Shown here one piece after another: positions 9,086 to 19,750 of a stretch of DNA of 64,000 nt. How positions within the stretch are numbered: position 1 is the stretch's first letter; the number at the start of each line of letters is the position of its first letter. Both the position numbers and the translations under genes were made by a program. Origin of the DNA: Marinobacter sp. (GTDB taxonomy: Bacteria; Pseudomonadota; Gammaproteobacteria; Pseudomonadales; Oleiphilaceae); the NCBI RefSeq assembly GCF_014859525.1, contig NZ_JACUUB010000002.1, positions 62,001 through 126,000 of the forward strand. Direction: 5' to 3'. The notes below the pieces were generated by a model that worked only from the letters and a program-made list of their open reading frames with translations, was not told the origin of the DNA and searched no databases.

Positions 9086-9727
9086 TTATTCGGGATCCAG
9101 AGGAAGCGTGCGAGCCTTTTCGGTAATTACCTCAAGGCGCTCAATCTCTGCTTCAAACTCTCTTTTCATCGCGCCGATATCCTGTCGCTGAGCAGCAATT
9201 TCTCTCTCAATATCCCGAGCTTGTGATTCCAGCCGGCGGATTCTGTCCAGTGTGGCTTCCGGAATGTCCCGGCCTGCCCGTTCAAGATCGGCGGCTCGGC
9301 TTTGTTCGCTATCCAGTTGGCTGGTGATCACCGAGATGTTGCCTCGCTTAAGCTGGATAATGCCTTCCAGTTCGCGAACCTTCCGATGCATGGCGCGAAC
9401 GGCCTGGTCGGGGTGGCTGTAGCGCTTGAGCAGTTCGCGGTCTTGGGCGCGCTGCAGTTCTAGCTGCTTTTGGCGTTCTTTTTCGGCTTCACGAGCGGCG
9501 ATTTCATCGGCCGTTGGAGCTGGTGGAATGCTTTCAAGCACCCGCCCGTTGTTGCTGAGGATGTCGTAGCCGCGCTGAGTTGCTTCCTGCGGGATGGTGT
9601 TGCTGATCACCAGTTGACCGTTTTCGTCCGTGTAACGATACATGGTGGCCTGCACGCTGGTGGCAAACAGTAATCCTGCAGCCGCCAGGCCGGTAATAAC
9701 CGTCGATTTGGTCACACGGTGTGGCAT
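9086..9727 (-). CDS. DUF4124 domain-containing coiled-coil protein
   Basis: 213-residue exported protein: signal peptide (about 1-28, ending SVQA), then a DUF4124 domain (TMYRYTDENGQLVISNTIP), then a long predicted coiled-coil (about 65-205, rich in E, R, K, Q). Probably periplasmic; function unknown. Its start lies 3 bp after the pyrE stop, so it is the second gene of a pyrE operon, ending at the bidirectional terminator 9037-9066. Confidence 0.85.
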   Translation of the reverse strand: MPHRVTKSTVITGLAAAGLLFATSVQATMYRYTDENGQLVISNTIPQEATQRGYDILSNNGRVLESIPPAPTADEIAAREAEKERQKQLELQRAQDRELLKRYSHPDQAVRAMHRKVRELEGIIQLKRGNISVITSQLDSEQSRAADLERAGRDIPEATLDRIRRLESQARDIEREIAAQRQDIGAMKREFEAEIERLEVITEKARTLPLDPE

Positions 9728-9730
9728 GAA

Positions 9731-10369
9731 TCAGACTCCGTAACGGTCCCGGTAGCTGGCCACGGCATCCGCGTGGCCGGCAAACTCCGGATTAGACTTC
9801 AGGTAATCGAGCACCTGTTCAAGGCAAATAATACTGACAACGGGAATGCCAAACTCCTGTTCAACTTCCTGAATGGCAGAGCGTTCACCGTTGCCTTTTT
9901 CCTGGCGATCCAGCGCAATCAGCACACCTGCCGGCTCGGCACCAGCTGCGCGGATAATGTCGATGGATTCGCGAATGGCGGTGCCGGCGGTAATGACATC
10001 ATCAACGATCAGCACTTTGCCTTCCAGCGGGGCGCCCACAATACTGCCACCCTCACCATGATTTTTCTTTTCTTTGCGGTTGAAGGCAAAGGGTTTGCTG
10101 TTACCGTCTGTTGCCAGCGCCATCGCGGTTACTGTGGCCAACGGAATGCCCTTATAGGCGGGCCCGAAAATAATGTCATAATTCAGGCCGCTGCGTTCTA
10201 TTGCAGCGGCATAGGCCTTGCTTAGTTGTAGCAGGTCATCACCGGTGTTAAACAGCCCGGCGTTAAAAAAATAGGGGCTGGTGCGCCCGGATTTGAGTGT
10301 AAATTCTCCAAAGCGCAGAACGTTCCGGTCAATGGCAAACTCGATAAATTTTTGCTGATAGTCATGCAT
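9731..10369 (-). CDS. pyrE: Orotate phosphoribosyltransferase
   Basis: 212-residue enzyme that converts orotate and PRPP to orotidine 5'-phosphate in pyrimidine synthesis. The PRPP-binding motif [14 protein letters not shown] is present near residue 120, together with the flexible catalytic loop region [12 protein letters not shown] and the N-terminal [16 protein letters not shown]. Length matches the family (about 213). Divergent from the Crc homologue across 81 bp. The pyrE-crc-rph order is the same as in Pseudomonas. Confidence 0.97.
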   Translation of the reverse strand: MHDYQQKFIEFAIDRNVLRFGEFTLKSGRTSPYFFNAGLFNTGDDLLQLSKAYAAAIERSGLNYDIIFGPAYKGIPLATVTAMALATDGNSKPFAFNRKEKKNHGEGGSIVGAPLEGKVLIVDDVITAGTAIRESIDIIRAAGAEPAGVLIALDRQEKGNGERSAIQEVEQEFGIPVVSIICLEQVLDYLKSNPEFAGHADAVASYRDRYGV

Positions 10370-10450
10370 GGCAAGGCTTCTGGCGGGGTTTGATCTTTAA
10401 TTAAAGTGGAAAACCGGTATCATACACACAAACCGAATCAGGGAACACGT

Positions 10451-11257
10451 ATGCGGGTAGTATCAATCAGCGTCAATGGTCTTGAACAGGCCGTTGAAAA
10501 AGGCTTTTTCGACTGGCTGGCCGAGCAAGACGCTGACGTCGTCTGTGTTCAGGACCACCGCATGCGCGCCTACGAGATTGAGGACAAGCACCTGATCCCG
10601 GAAGGTTACGAGGCTTACTTTATTGACGGTGAGCTGAATGAGCACGGTGGCGTGGGTATCTACACCCGGCATTTCCCGAAGGCGATCATGTACGGTTTTG
10701 CCAATGAGCAGGCGGATCGTGAGGGCCGGTTTATTCAGGCCGACTTCGACAAGGTGTCGGTGGCCTGCGTGCTGGCCCCCAATGCACTCGGCCGCGAAGA
10801 TGAATTAATCGGCGACGACGACCTGACCGTGCTGGACCATAAGGACGAGTTTCTGGAGGCTTTCGGCTTGCATATGCAGAAGACTCTGCGCAAGCGCCGG
10901 CAGTTTATTTTCTGCGCCAACCTGCAGACGGCTCATCACGTTACGGATGCCAGCCCGCTTTATCACAAGCTCGACTTTTCGGGCTTCCTGCCCCATGAAC
11001 GTGCCTGGCTGGATCGGTTGTTTGATGAAATGGGCTGTATTGATGGCTTCCGTGAGATCAACAAGCAGAGCAATCAGTTTACCTGGTGGCCGGAGAGTGC
11101 TGAGGGTTCCCGCAAGAAGGCGGGCATTCGGGTAGATTACCAGCTGCTGACCCCCGGGATCCGCAAGACCATTCGCGATGGCTGGATCGACGAGGACACC
11201 CGGTTCTCCGATCACGCGCCGGTGATCATGGATTACGACATCGAAATCGGGCTCTAG
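10451..11257 (+). CDS. crc: Catabolite repression control protein Crc (ExoIII-fold, degenerate active site)
   Basis: 268-residue protein with the exonuclease III/AP-endonuclease fold. It resembles Pseudomonas Crc closely: SVNG at 7-10, EQGGV-like NEHGGVGIYTR, GRFIQADFDKVSVA, FLPHERAWLD, QFTWWPE and VDYQLLTPGIR. In true ExoIII the catalytic Glu34 and the Asp151/Asn153 pair (GDxN) are needed; here the first is Asp35 (QDHR) and the second is ANLQ at 156-159, so both metal/catalytic positions are substituted, as in Crc. The terminal SDHAP motif is kept. Crc partners Hfq to repress translation of catabolic mRNAs; it has no nuclease activity in Pseudomonas. Many automated pipelines would label it exodeoxyribonuclease III. 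The ATG at 10451 is chosen by alignment; the frame opens at 10406. Confidence 0.85.
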   Translation: MRVVSISVNGLEQAVEKGFFDWLAEQDADVVCVQDHRMRAYEIEDKHLIPEGYEAYFIDGELNEHGGVGIYTRHFPKAIMYGFANEQADREGRFIQADFDKVSVACVLAPNALGREDELIGDDDLTVLDHKDEFLEAFGLHMQKTLRKRRQFIFCANLQTAHHVTDASPLYHKLDFSGFLPHERAWLDRLFDEMGCIDGFREINKQSNQFTWWPESAEGSRKKAGIRVDYQLLTPGIRKTIRDGWIDEDTRFSDHAPVIMDYDIEIGL

Positions 11258-11325
11258 GAAGGCCGGCCGCGTGTCCGGAAAGGTCTCCCCCTCCGAACCC
11301 GCTACCTGTGCAGTTGTCGTCTGAT

Positions 11326-12042
11326 TTATTCGGCCAGCGCTTCTTTCTGCAGCTTAAACAGCTTATCAATCGCCTGCCGTGCCAGTACCAGCATCGAGTC
11401 TAGCTCCGACTGCTCGAACGGTGCGCCTTCCGCAGTTCCCTGAATCTCGATGAAGCCACCCTGATCGGTCATGATCACGTTCATGTCGGTTTCGGCCTCG
11501 GAATCTTCCGGGTAGTCCAGGTCGGCCACCGGCGTACCTTTGTAAACGCCCACCGACACCGCCGCCACCATCTGCTTCAGCGGAGATTTTTTCAGACGCT
11601 TGGTGGCGACCAGGTGGTTCAGGGCATCGACCAGAGCCACGCAGCCACCAGTGATCGCTGCGGTGCGAGTGCCGCCATCGGCCTGGATGACGTCACAGTC
11701 GATGGTGATGGTGTGTTCACCCAGGGCTTTCATGTCGACCGCAGCGCGCAGTGAGCGCCCGATCAGTCGCTGGATTTCTACGGTGCGGCCACCCTGTTTG
11801 CCGCGGGCGGCTTCACGGCCCATGCGGCTGCCGGTGGAGCGGGGCAGCATGCCGTATTCAGCGGTGATCCAGCCTTTGCCTTCGCCGCGCAGGAACGGTG
11901 GTACCTTGTTCTCTACGGAGGCGGTGCAGATCACCTTGGTGTCGCCGAACTCTACCAGTACAGAGCCTTCAGCATGGCGAGTGTAGTTGCGCGTAATGCG
12001 GACGTCTCTGGGTTGCTCGGGCGTTCTGCCACTTGGTCGCAT
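11326..12042 (-). CDS. rph: Ribonuclease PH
   Basis: 238-residue phosphorolytic 3'-5' exoribonuclease that trims tRNA 3' ends. Recognisable segments are [71 protein letters not shown] and [18 protein letters not shown], spanning the phosphate-binding and hexamer-interface residues. Length is the family norm, so it is not the truncated E. coli K-12 form. AGGA lies 7 nt before the ATG. Divergent from yicC with 185 bp between, as in Pseudomonas. Confidence 0.97.
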   Translation of the reverse strand: MRPSGRTPEQPRDVRITRNYTRHAEGSVLVEFGDTKVICTASVENKVPPFLRGEGKGWITAEYGMLPRSTGSRMGREAARGKQGGRTVEIQRLIGRSLRAAVDMKALGEHTITIDCDVIQADGGTRTAAITGGCVALVDALNHLVATKRLKKSPLKQMVAAVSVGVYKGTPVADLDYPEDSEAETDMNVIMTDQGGFIEIQGTAEGAPFEQSELDSMLVLARQAIDKLFKLQKEALAE

Positions 12043-12227
12043 GGTGTGTCCTGTTTGTTGATCATTAGTGTCCGGACTGCTGCCGGGCGGAATGTTGAAA
12101 AGGCGTTGAGTATATCATGGTGCAGCGTAAGGGCGGGGAGGGCGGCCGTTGATCTTTGGTTGGGTTCGCCGCCCGGGCGGATACCCTGTTAGACTCGGAG
12201 CGTCTGTTTACCCGTACTGGAGCCAAT

Positions 12228-13094
12228 ATGATCCGCAGCATGACAGCTTTTGCCCGCAAGGATACCCGAGGTGACTGGGGAACCCTGACCTGTGAGATCC
12301 GGACGGTGAATCACCGTTACCTGGAGCCTTCGTTTCGATTGCCCGAGGCCTTCCGAGAACTGGAAAACCGCTTTCGGGAAGAGCTGCGTAAGGGGTTGAA
12401 GCGTGGCAAGGTGGATGTGTCGATGCGCCTGCAGTCAACAGAGAATGAGGTACAGAGCTTTGAAATCAGCGATGAAATGGCGAAGGCGGTAAACGAGGCT
12501 GCCAACCACATTAATCGAATGCTGGATAATCCGGCCCATATCAATGCCCTGGATATTCTGCGCTGGCCTGGCGTACTGTCGGTTCCTGAAACAGACTACA
12601 GTGCCGCCAAAGAAGCTGCCGCCAACCTGTTTGCGGATACCGTTGCCGATCTGGTGAGCGTGAGAGAGCGTGAAGGCGACCGCCTGCGGCCGTTATTCGA
12701 CGATCGCTTGGCTACCATGAGCCGACTGGTCGCCGAGGTGCGCGAGCGGATGCCCGATTTGCTGGCGGCACAGGAAACCAGTCTGCGTGAGCGTTTTGCC
12801 AAGGCGAAAGTCGAGCTTGATGCCGACCGTGTGGCTCAGGAAATGGTGATGTTGGCGCAGAAAAGTGACGTTGCTGAGGAGTTGGACCGCCTGGATGCCC
12901 ACGTCAGCGAAGTGACTGAAACCCTGCACAGCGACGACGCCATCGGCCGACGACTGGATTTTCTGATGCAGGAATTGAACCGGGAGGCCAATACTCTCAG
13001 CAGTAAAAGCATAGATGCTGCAGTCACTCGCGCCGCAGTCGACCTGAAGGTGCTGATCGAACAGATGCGCGAGCAGGTGCAGAACCTGGAGTAA
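12228..13094 (+). CDS. yicC: YicC family endoribonuclease
   Basis: 288-residue YicC/YloC protein, a family now described as an endoribonuclease acting in RNA turnover. The N-terminal signature MIRSMTAFAR and VNHRYLEPSFRLPE is present. The C-terminal DUF1732 part includes DRVAQEMVMLAQKSDVAEELDRLDAHV and RRLDFLMQELNREANTLSSKS, which is nearly invariant in the family. The ATG at 12228 is chosen because the family begins MIRSMT; the frame extends to 12156 without support. Divergent from rph; the next gene is convergent 12 bp beyond the stop. Confidence 0.95.
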   Translation: MIRSMTAFARKDTRGDWGTLTCEIRTVNHRYLEPSFRLPEAFRELENRFREELRKGLKRGKVDVSMRLQSTENEVQSFEISDEMAKAVNEAANHINRMLDNPAHINALDILRWPGVLSVPETDYSAAKEAAANLFADTVADLVSVREREGDRLRPLFDDRLATMSRLVAEVRERMPDLLAAQETSLRERFAKAKVELDADRVAQEMVMLAQKSDVAEELDRLDAHVSEVTETLHSDDAIGRRLDFLMQELNREANTLSSKSIDAAVTRAAVDLKVLIEQMREQVQNLE

Positions 13095-13106
13095 GCGGTG
13101 GTTCGG

Positions 13107-13994
13107 TCACTCTGCTGGCTTGATGGCCAGCAGATCGGTTCGCAGGTGCGTTAGAACTTTCTCCGCGGTATTGCCGATCACTCGGGCGGCGAGTCCGGTT
13201 TTACCGGTCGTGCCAATCACCAGCATATCGGCCTTGATGGTGTTGGCAACACTGGGGATGACCTTCTGGGCCGGGCCGGAAACGATGTGTACATGCTCAG
13301 GCTGGATCTGCCAGGTGTGGCAGAGGTGCTCGATTTTCGGTTTTAGCGTTTCTTCGCGTTTCTGAGCCTGGGCGACCGGGTCAATAATGTCCAGATCGGC
13401 CAGTACCACTGAGGTGTGTAGAGCGTGTACCAGATGCAGGTCGGTGCCCATGGCTTTTGCCAGATGCCAGGCTTGATCAATAATCCGATTGTTCAGTGCG
13501 CTTTTAACCGGCTTGTCTGAGCTCAGATCAATCGCCGCCAGAATGGGGTGGGCTTTGTTCCACTTGTTGGCCGCGACCAGCATCACCGGGGCCGGGCATT
13601 CGCGAATCAGGTGCCAGTCGGTGGGTGTGTACAGGAACGTTTCTGACCGGTTGCCGGTTTTCACTACGGCCGTGATGGCGTTGTTCTGGCAGCGCTCGGT
13701 AATCCACCGGTGGATGTGCTTTTCCCAAACCGTCTGGGTGGTGATGCTCAGATCGGTGCACTCTGCCAAAGCCAGCATTTGCTCCAGCCACTGCTGGCGG
13801 AGCTCAATCAGTGACTCTTTGGCGGTTTTATGGACCGCTGGGTCCGGTGGCAAGACCTCGAGGTACTCATGCACAAAAGCGACCACCTCCAGGCTGGCAC
13901 CGGTTGCCCGGGCCAGTTCAATTCCGCGGGACAGTGCGGTCTGTTGCTTGTGTTTGGGGTCCATGATGATCAGAAGTTTGTTCATGCTGCGCAT
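13107..13994 (-). CDS. Tandem universal stress protein, UspE-like
   Basis: 295-residue protein made of two Usp domains. The first includes a degenerate nucleotide loop and the TPTDWHLIRECPAPVMLV strand; the second ends with GTTGKTGLAARVIGNTAEKVLTHLRTDLLAIKP, the ATP-binding G-2x-G-9x-G(S/T/N) type motif of UspA/UspE proteins. This resembles E. coli UspE in length and both signature regions. Usp proteins help survival under stress, and the exact role here is unknown. The start at 13994 has AGGA 8 nt upstream; an ATG three codons later (13985) is an alternative. Confidence 0.85.
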   Translation of the reverse strand: MRSMNKLLIIMDPKHKQQTALSRGIELARATGASLEVVAFVHEYLEVLPPDPAVHKTAKESLIELRQQWLEQMLALAECTDLSITTQTVWEKHIHRWITERCQNNAITAVVKTGNRSETFLYTPTDWHLIRECPAPVMLVAANKWNKAHPILAAIDLSSDKPVKSALNNRIIDQAWHLAKAMGTDLHLVHALHTSVVLADLDIIDPVAQAQKREETLKPKIEHLCHTWQIQPEHVHIVSGPAQKVIPSVANTIKADMLVIGTTGKTGLAARVIGNTAEKVLTHLRTDLLAIKPAE

Positions 13995-14096
13995 CCGTCT
14001 GTTCCTGGTTAGTTTGGCCATATTAACATCTCAGGATTGTGCGGGATGCGCAGATACGTCAAACCCCGTATAATTTGCCGCTTTCTGGCCACCTAA

Positions 14097-14765
<669 letters not shown>

Positions 14766-14852
14766 TCGTGGCTTTCGCTGTATACAAATTGAACCGGGCG
14801 CAGTAAACTACTCGGTCTGCTAAATCAGTGATTCTTTTTGTCGGGGAAGATA

Positions 14853-15065
14853 ATGGCACGAGTTACCGTTGAAGATTGTCTGGAACACGTTGATAACCGC
14901 TTCCAGTTGGTGATGCTGGCGACCAAACGAGCGCGCCAGATTGCCACTAAGGGTTCGGAGCCAATGGTGCCGGAAGAAAATGACAAGCCGACGGTGATCG
15001 CACTGCGCGAAATTGCCGAAGGTCTGGTGAGTCGCGATCTTTTGAAAGAAGATGACGACGAGTAA
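14853..15065 (+). CDS. rpoZ: RNA polymerase omega subunit
   Basis: 70-residue omega subunit that aids assembly of RNA polymerase and forms part of one ppGpp site. Signature [31 protein letters not shown] is intact. It is shorter than the E. coli protein (91), as is common in marine gammaproteobacteria, with an acidic end (LLKEDDDE). The ATG at 14853 is used; a TTG at 14838 opens the frame. A terminator hairpin follows at 15174. Confidence 0.96.
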   Translation: MARVTVEDCLEHVDNRFQLVMLATKRARQIATKGSEPMVPEENDKPTVIALREIAEGLVSRDLLKEDDDE

Positions 15066-15173
15066 AGAATTGCCGGCAGGGTTCATATAAATACCTGTTA
15101 GTGATGAAGAACCATTGAAATGTGTCCCGGCAGTTTATAGTGTATCTATAAGAGTCTGCTGGAAGGACAAAGG

Positions 15174-15204
15174 AAAGCCCGGATGCATGCATTCGGGCTT
15201 TTTT
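15174..15204 (+). terminator. Rho-independent terminator between rpoZ and spoT
   Basis: AAAGCCCG / CGGGCTTT arms around the self-complementary ATGCATGCAT, followed by a run of T. It lies 35 bp before the spoT start, so spoT expression would need readthrough or its own promoter within the leader. Confidence 0.85.
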
Positions 15205-15238
15205 GTCCCTGGCGTATCAATAAAATGGTGGAGGCGCG

Positions 15239-17380
15239 GTGTCGGCAGAGGCAACGGTTGAAGAGCTGGCCAAAGAGCTAAGCTCATATCTGGATACCAG
15301 TCGCATCAATCAGGTGCGAAGGGCCTACTATTACGCTGAGCAAGCCCACGAAGGGCAAATGCGCAAAAGCGGCGACCGTTACATCACCCATCCCCTTGCG
15401 GTGGCCCATATTCTGGCCGATCTCAGGCTGGACCATCAAAGCCTGATGGCGGCGATGCTCCACGATGTTATCGAAGATACCGGTATTCCCAAAGATGCGT
15501 TGTCAGAGCAGTTTGGAGAAGACGTAGCGGAGCTGGTCGATGGCGTTTCCAAGCTAACCCAGATTGAGTTCCGCTCCCGGGCCGAGGCCCAGGCAGAGAA
15601 CTTCCAGAAAATGACCCTGGCCATGGCCAAGGACATTCGGGTGATTTTGGTCAAGCTGGCCGACCGTCTGCACAATATGCGCACGTTGGGGCCCATGCCC
15701 TATGAAAAGCGCCAGCGCATCGCCACGGAAACCCTCGACATTTATGCCCCTATCGCCAACCGATTGGGCATGCGCTCCATATCCACAGAGCTGGAGGACC
15801 TGGGTTTCAGCTCGCTTTACCCGATGCGTTCCAAATACATTTCCAAGGCAGTAGATAAACTGCGGGGCAGTCACCGGGAAATCATTGATGACATCCGTGG
15901 CAAATTGCAGGAAAAACTTGAAGAGCGCGGCCTGCCGGGGCGAATTCTGGGGCGCGAGAAGCACCTGAACTCGATCTATAATAAGATGAAGTTCAAGCAG
16001 AAATCCTTCCATGAAATCATGGATGTTTACGCCTTTCGTATCATCACCGATACCGAAGACGACTGTTATCGCATCATGGGCGCCGTTCACAGCCTGTACA
16101 AGCCTCTCCCCGGTCGCTTCAAAGATTACATTGCCATGCCCAAGGCCAACGGGTATCAGTCGCTACACACGACATTGTTTGGCATGCACGTGAACATCGA
16201 GATCCAGATCCGTACAGAAGAAATGGAGCATATCGCCAACAATGGCATTGCGGCCCATTGGATGTACAAGCATGAAGAGCCAGGTCTTTCCAACATCAAC
16301 CAGTCGAGAGTTGACCGCTGGGTAGAAGGCCTGATGGAAATGCGGGAGCGGGCCGATGATTCTATGGAGTTTATCGAGCATGTGAAGGTTGATCTGTTTC
16401 CGGATGAGATCTACGTGTTCACCCCCAAAGGTCGCATCATGGAGCTGCCCAGTGGCGCTACGCCGGTGGACTTTGCCTACGCGATTCACACCGACATTGG
16501 CAACGCCTCGGTCGCCTGCCGCATTAACCGCAACCTGGCCTCTTTGAGCCAACCCCTGCAGAGCGGCCAGACTGTGGAAGTTATCACCGCTCCGGGTGCC
16601 AAACCCAACCCGGCCTGGCTCAGCTTTGTGGTGACTGGCAAGGCCAGGAGCAGCATCCGCCACGTTCTGAAAACCCGTAAACGGGCTGAATCGATTGAAC
16701 TCGGGCGCGCTCTGCTCAAGAAGTCTCTGAAAGGCTTCGGTGCCAAGCTTTCCGATATCAGTGACGCCCAGAAACAGTCGGTGGTGAATCACAATCAGGT
16801 TAACAGTTTTGATGACCTGATCAGTGATATTGGTCTTGGCAATCGAATGGCCTACCTGGTTGCACGCCAGTTAGTGTCGGGCAACGAATCCCTGGATACA
16901 CCCTCTAGCCTGGAAGCCGTTCCGGGCAGCAAGCAGGGCGCGGTAACCATTCGTGGTACCGAGGGCTTGTTGGTGAAGTTTGCCAACTGTTGCAAGCCGA
17001 TCCCGGGCGATCCGGTGCTGGGCGTGATGGACTCCGGCAAAGGCATGGTGATTCACTCGGATACCTGCTCAAAATTGCCGGAGGACGATGAAAGCCGGGC
17101 GCGCCTGACCCATCTGAAGTGGGCCAAGGATATTACCGATGAGTTTTCGGTCGAGTTGCGTGTCGAATTTGAGCGGCAGCGCGGCGTGATTGCCGAAGTG
17201 GCTAATGCGGTGGCGATTGCCGATGGCAACATCGAGCGGATCAGCGTTGAAGATCAGAATGCCAAATTCGGCATTGTCAGCCTCGTGGTGCATGTGCATG
17301 GCCGCCGGCACCTGGCCAGAGTGATGCGCCGGGTGCGGAATGTTCGGGCAGTGACTCATATCAGCCGGGTTCGCCACTGA
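15239..17380 (+). CDS. spoT: Bifunctional (p)ppGpp synthetase/hydrolase SpoT
   Basis: 713-residue stringent-response enzyme. The order is: HD hydrolase domain with THPLAVAHILADL and MLHDVIEDT (about 45-80), synthetase domain with KANGYQSLHTTLFG (about 305), TGS domain starting VFTPKGRIMELPSGATPVDFAYAIHT (about 385-450), zinc-finger/helical region with the NCCKPIPGD cluster (about 580), and a C-terminal ACT domain. The HD motif being intact argues for SpoT and not RelA. The start is GTG at 15239 with GGAGG just upstream. A typical RYD/RFKD synthetase segment (PGRFKDYIA) is present. ridA follows, as in many gammaproteobacteria. Confidence 0.97.
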   Translation: MSAEATVEELAKELSSYLDTSRINQVRRAYYYAEQAHEGQMRKSGDRYITHPLAVAHILADLRLDHQSLMAAMLHDVIEDTGIPKDALSEQFGEDVAELVDGVSKLTQIEFRSRAEAQAENFQKMTLAMAKDIRVILVKLADRLHNMRTLGPMPYEKRQRIATETLDIYAPIANRLGMRSISTELEDLGFSSLYPMRSKYISKAVDKLRGSHREIIDDIRGKLQEKLEERGLPGRILGREKHLNSIYNKMKFKQKSFHEIMDVYAFRIITDTEDDCYRIMGAVHSLYKPLPGRFKDYIAMPKANGYQSLHTTLFGMHVNIEIQIRTEEMEHIANNGIAAHWMYKHEEPGLSNINQSRVDRWVEGLMEMRERADDSMEFIEHVKVDLFPDEIYVFTPKGRIMELPSGATPVDFAYAIHTDIGNASVACRINRNLASLSQPLQSGQTVEVITAPGAKPNPAWLSFVVTGKARSSIRHVLKTRKRAESIELGRALLKKSLKGFGAKLSDISDAQKQSVVNHNQVNSFDDLISDIGLGNRMAYLVARQLVSGNESLDTPSSLEAVPGSKQGAVTIRGTEGLLVKFANCCKPIPGDPVLGVMDSGKGMVIHSDTCSKLPEDDESRARLTHLKWAKDITDEFSVELRVEFERQRGVIAEVANAVAIADGNIERISVEDQNAKFGIVSLVVHVHGRRHLARVMRRVRNVRAVTHISRVRH

Positions 17381-17457
17381 GCAGGTGCAGGTATGGTTGA
17401 CAGGCACCGCAGCCAAGGGCGACGATTGGCGTTTTAGACGAAAGGAAAGTACACGTC

Positions 17458-17844
17458 ATGACCAACAAATCTGTTATCCAGACCGAAAATGCCCCGCAGG
17501 CGATCGGCACATACTCCCAGGCCGTCAAAGCAGGGGACACCGTGTATCTGTCTGGCCAGATTCCGTTAGACCCGGCGACCATGGAGGTGGTAGCTGGTGA
17601 TTTTGCGGCCAAAACCCGTCAGGTGTTTGAAAACCTCAAAGCCGTGTGCGAGGCCGCCGGTGGCGAGCTCAAAGACATCGTCAAACTGAACATTTACATG
17701 ACCGATCTGGCGAACTTTGCCACCGTTAACGAAGTCATGGCGACCTATTTCCAGGAGCCTTACCCGGCCCGCGCTGCAGTGGGCGTGTCAGCATTGCCGA
17801 AGGGTGTTCCTGTAGAAATGGAAGCGGTGATGGTGCTCAGTTAA
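17458..17844 (+). CDS. ridA: RidA family 2-iminobutanoate/2-iminopropanoate deaminase
   Basis: 128-residue trimeric Rid protein that hydrolyses reactive enamine/imine products of PLP enzymes. The imine-binding Arg105 is present in the YPARAAVGV context, along with [23 protein letters not shown]. It lies 77 bp after spoT, a conserved neighbour pair. Its 3' end overlaps the convergent epimerase-like gene by 8 bp. Confidence 0.96.
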   Translation: MTNKSVIQTENAPQAIGTYSQAVKAGDTVYLSGQIPLDPATMEVVAGDFAAKTRQVFENLKAVCEAAGGELKDIVKLNIYMTDLANFATVNEVMATYFQEPYPARAAVGVSALPKGVPVEMEAVMVLS

Positions 17845-18706
17845 GGCTGTTGATCATCTCCCGGTACCCGGCACGATAGTCCGGGTACCGGAACTGAAAG
17901 CCACCCTCAAGCAATCTCCGATTGTCACACCGCTTGCTCCCCGCTCGACCACCTTTGCGAGCGCTTTCCACCGGTTGCTTGCACGGTACCTGCTGCCGAA
18001 CCCACGCTACGACCTCGTCCAGCCTGACCGGCTCGCAGTCCGTGCCAATGTACAGGTTGTCTATTTCCTTGCCTGCCAGGGCTTGTTCGCTCAGCCAGGC
18101 CACCGCTCTGGCGGCATCTTTCTCGTGAATGCGATTGCTGAAGGGTGCTGGTGCCTGCGGATTCATCCGGCCCTCGAGCACTTCTTCCAGAAAACGCTGT
18201 CGGCCAGGACCATAAATGCCACTAAAGCGGACCACGGTAGCCGGATGGATGCTGTTCAGTGCGGTTTGCTCGCCTTTCAGGATGTACTGGCCGGTGAATC
18301 GGTCTGGCTCTGTCGGGCTGGTTTCGTCTACCCATCCGTCATCATTCTGGGCATACACACTGGTGCTGCTGATAAAAATCAGCCTGGTCAGGGGCTCGTT
18401 TCCGAGTGCATCGAGCAGATTCTGCAGTCCGGTCACGTAGGCATCGTGGTAGCCCTGTTCGTCATAGCTTGAAGGGGTCAGGCAATAAATGACTACATCA
18501 AGTGACTTTGGCAGGCGGCCGGTGAGCGTCTCGGGTTGGGTCAGGTCGGCAGCGATTCCGGTTACGCCTACCGGAACCTGGTCCGGATTGCGGCGCAGTC
18601 CGTACACCTCGGCATCTGTCGAAAGTAGAGTTGCTATGTCGCCACCTAACTTGCCACAGCCGGCCACCAGTATTCGCGCAGATTGCTTGTGATCTGTCAT
18701 TGCCAT
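17837..18706 (-). CDS. NAD-dependent epimerase/dehydratase-like (YeeZ-type) protein
   Basis: 289-residue Rossmann-fold protein of the extended short-chain dehydrogenase superfamily. It has [17 protein letters not shown] as the dinucleotide loop (GxGxxG variant GCGKLG), [10 protein letters not shown], and the catalytic-type Tyr-Lys pair in YILKGEQ. It resembles YeeZ-type proteins whose substrate is not established. The start is uncertain: ATG 18706 has AGGA 12 nt upstream, ATG 18700 is an alternative. Divergent from oxyR. Confidence 0.8.
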   Translation of the reverse strand: MAMTDHKQSARILVAGCGKLGGDIATLLSTDAEVYGLRRNPDQVPVGVTGIAADLTQPETLTGRLPKSLDVVIYCLTPSSYDEQGYHDAYVTGLQNLLDALGNEPLTRLIFISSTSVYAQNDDGWVDETSPTEPDRFTGQYILKGEQTALNSIHPATVVRFSGIYGPGRQRFLEEVLEGRMNPQAPAPFSNRIHEKDAARAVAWLSEQALAGKEIDNLYIGTDCEPVRLDEVVAWVRQQVPCKQPVESARKGGRAGSKRCDNRRLLEGGFQFRYPDYRAGYREMINSLN

Positions 18707-18782
18707 AGACAATTTCAATCCTTATGCTTTCGCTGATAAAGTATGTAAAACTTCGACCCGCACCCACTGACCGGAGCTCAAC

Positions 18783-19733
18783 ATGACACTCACCGAGTTA
18801 CGATACGTCGTTACGCTTGCCCGGGAAAGGCATTTTGGCCGTGCGGCGGAGCGTTGTCACGTTAGTCAGCCCACTCTGAGTGTGGCGGTAAAAAAACTGG
18901 AAGAAGAGCTTGGTATTCCGCTGTTTGAACGGAGCAAAAGCAGCATCCGCGTCACTGAGGTAGGTCAGCGAATTATCGAGCAGGCCCAACGCGTGCTTGA
19001 TCAGGTGGGCGTTATCAAAGACATGGCTCAGGATGGTAAAAACCAGCTTAACTCACCGTTGAAGGTCGGCGCCATCTACACCATTGGCCCTTACCTGTTC
19101 CCGCATCTGTTGCCGGAACTGCGCCGGGCCGCGCCCAGCATGCCGCTCTATATCGAAGAAAATTACACGGCCAGTCTGCGCCAGAAACTGAGGCATTCAG
19201 ACCTGGACGCGATCATTATTGCGTTACCGTTTGAAGAGCCCGAAGTGGTAACGCTGCCGCTGTATGACGAGCCGTTTGTGGTGCTGCTGCCGGCCGATCA
19301 CGCGCTGGCGAAAAAAGATCAGATTACCCCTGAAGAACTGTCGAAAGAACCGCTGTTGTTGCTGGGCCCGGGGCACTGTTTCCGGGATCAGGTGCTGGAA
19401 TCCTGCCCGCCACTTGTGGATGCGATCACCAAGCGGGTTGATCATGGCACGCCCGAACTCGTCACCGAAGGCAGTTCACTTGAAACCATCCGCCATATGG
19501 TGGCGTCCGGTCTTGGCATTACGGTACTGCCGTTGTCAGCCGCCACCGGCATGAAGTACCAGGAAGACATTCTGGTGGTACGCCCGTTTGCTGCGCCAGT
19601 GCCATTCCGAACCGTCGCGCTGGCCTGGCGTGTTACGTTTCCCCGCCCCAAAGCGATTGATGTGCTATCACTGGCCGCCAGTCAGTGCCGCGTGATGGAG
19701 CGGGCCAAAACTGAGCCGCCGGCGGTCGCTTAG
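18783..19733 (+). CDS. oxyR: Hydrogen peroxide-sensing LysR regulator OxyR
   Basis: 316-residue LysR-family regulator. The N-terminal winged helix-turn-helix (FGRAAERCHVSQPTLSVAVKKLEEELG) is followed by the peroxide-sensing domain. Both redox cysteines are at exactly the E. coli positions, Cys199 and Cys208, within GHCFRDQVLESC. On oxidation they form a disulfide that activates catalase and alkyl-hydroperoxide reductase genes. GGAG lies before the ATG. recG starts 17 bp downstream, and the oxyR-recG operon is conserved in Pseudomonas. Confidence 0.96.
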   Translation: MTLTELRYVVTLARERHFGRAAERCHVSQPTLSVAVKKLEEELGIPLFERSKSSIRVTEVGQRIIEQAQRVLDQVGVIKDMAQDGKNQLNSPLKVGAIYTIGPYLFPHLLPELRRAAPSMPLYIEENYTASLRQKLRHSDLDAIIIALPFEEPEVVTLPLYDEPFVVLLPADHALAKKDQITPEELSKEPLLLLGPGHCFRDQVLESCPPLVDAITKRVDHGTPELVTEGSSLETIRHMVASGLGITVLPLSAATGMKYQEDILVVRPFAAPVPFRTVALAWRVTFPRPKAIDVLSLAASQCRVMERAKTEPPAVA

Positions 19734-19750
19734 CGCGCCGGAGGGTACTT

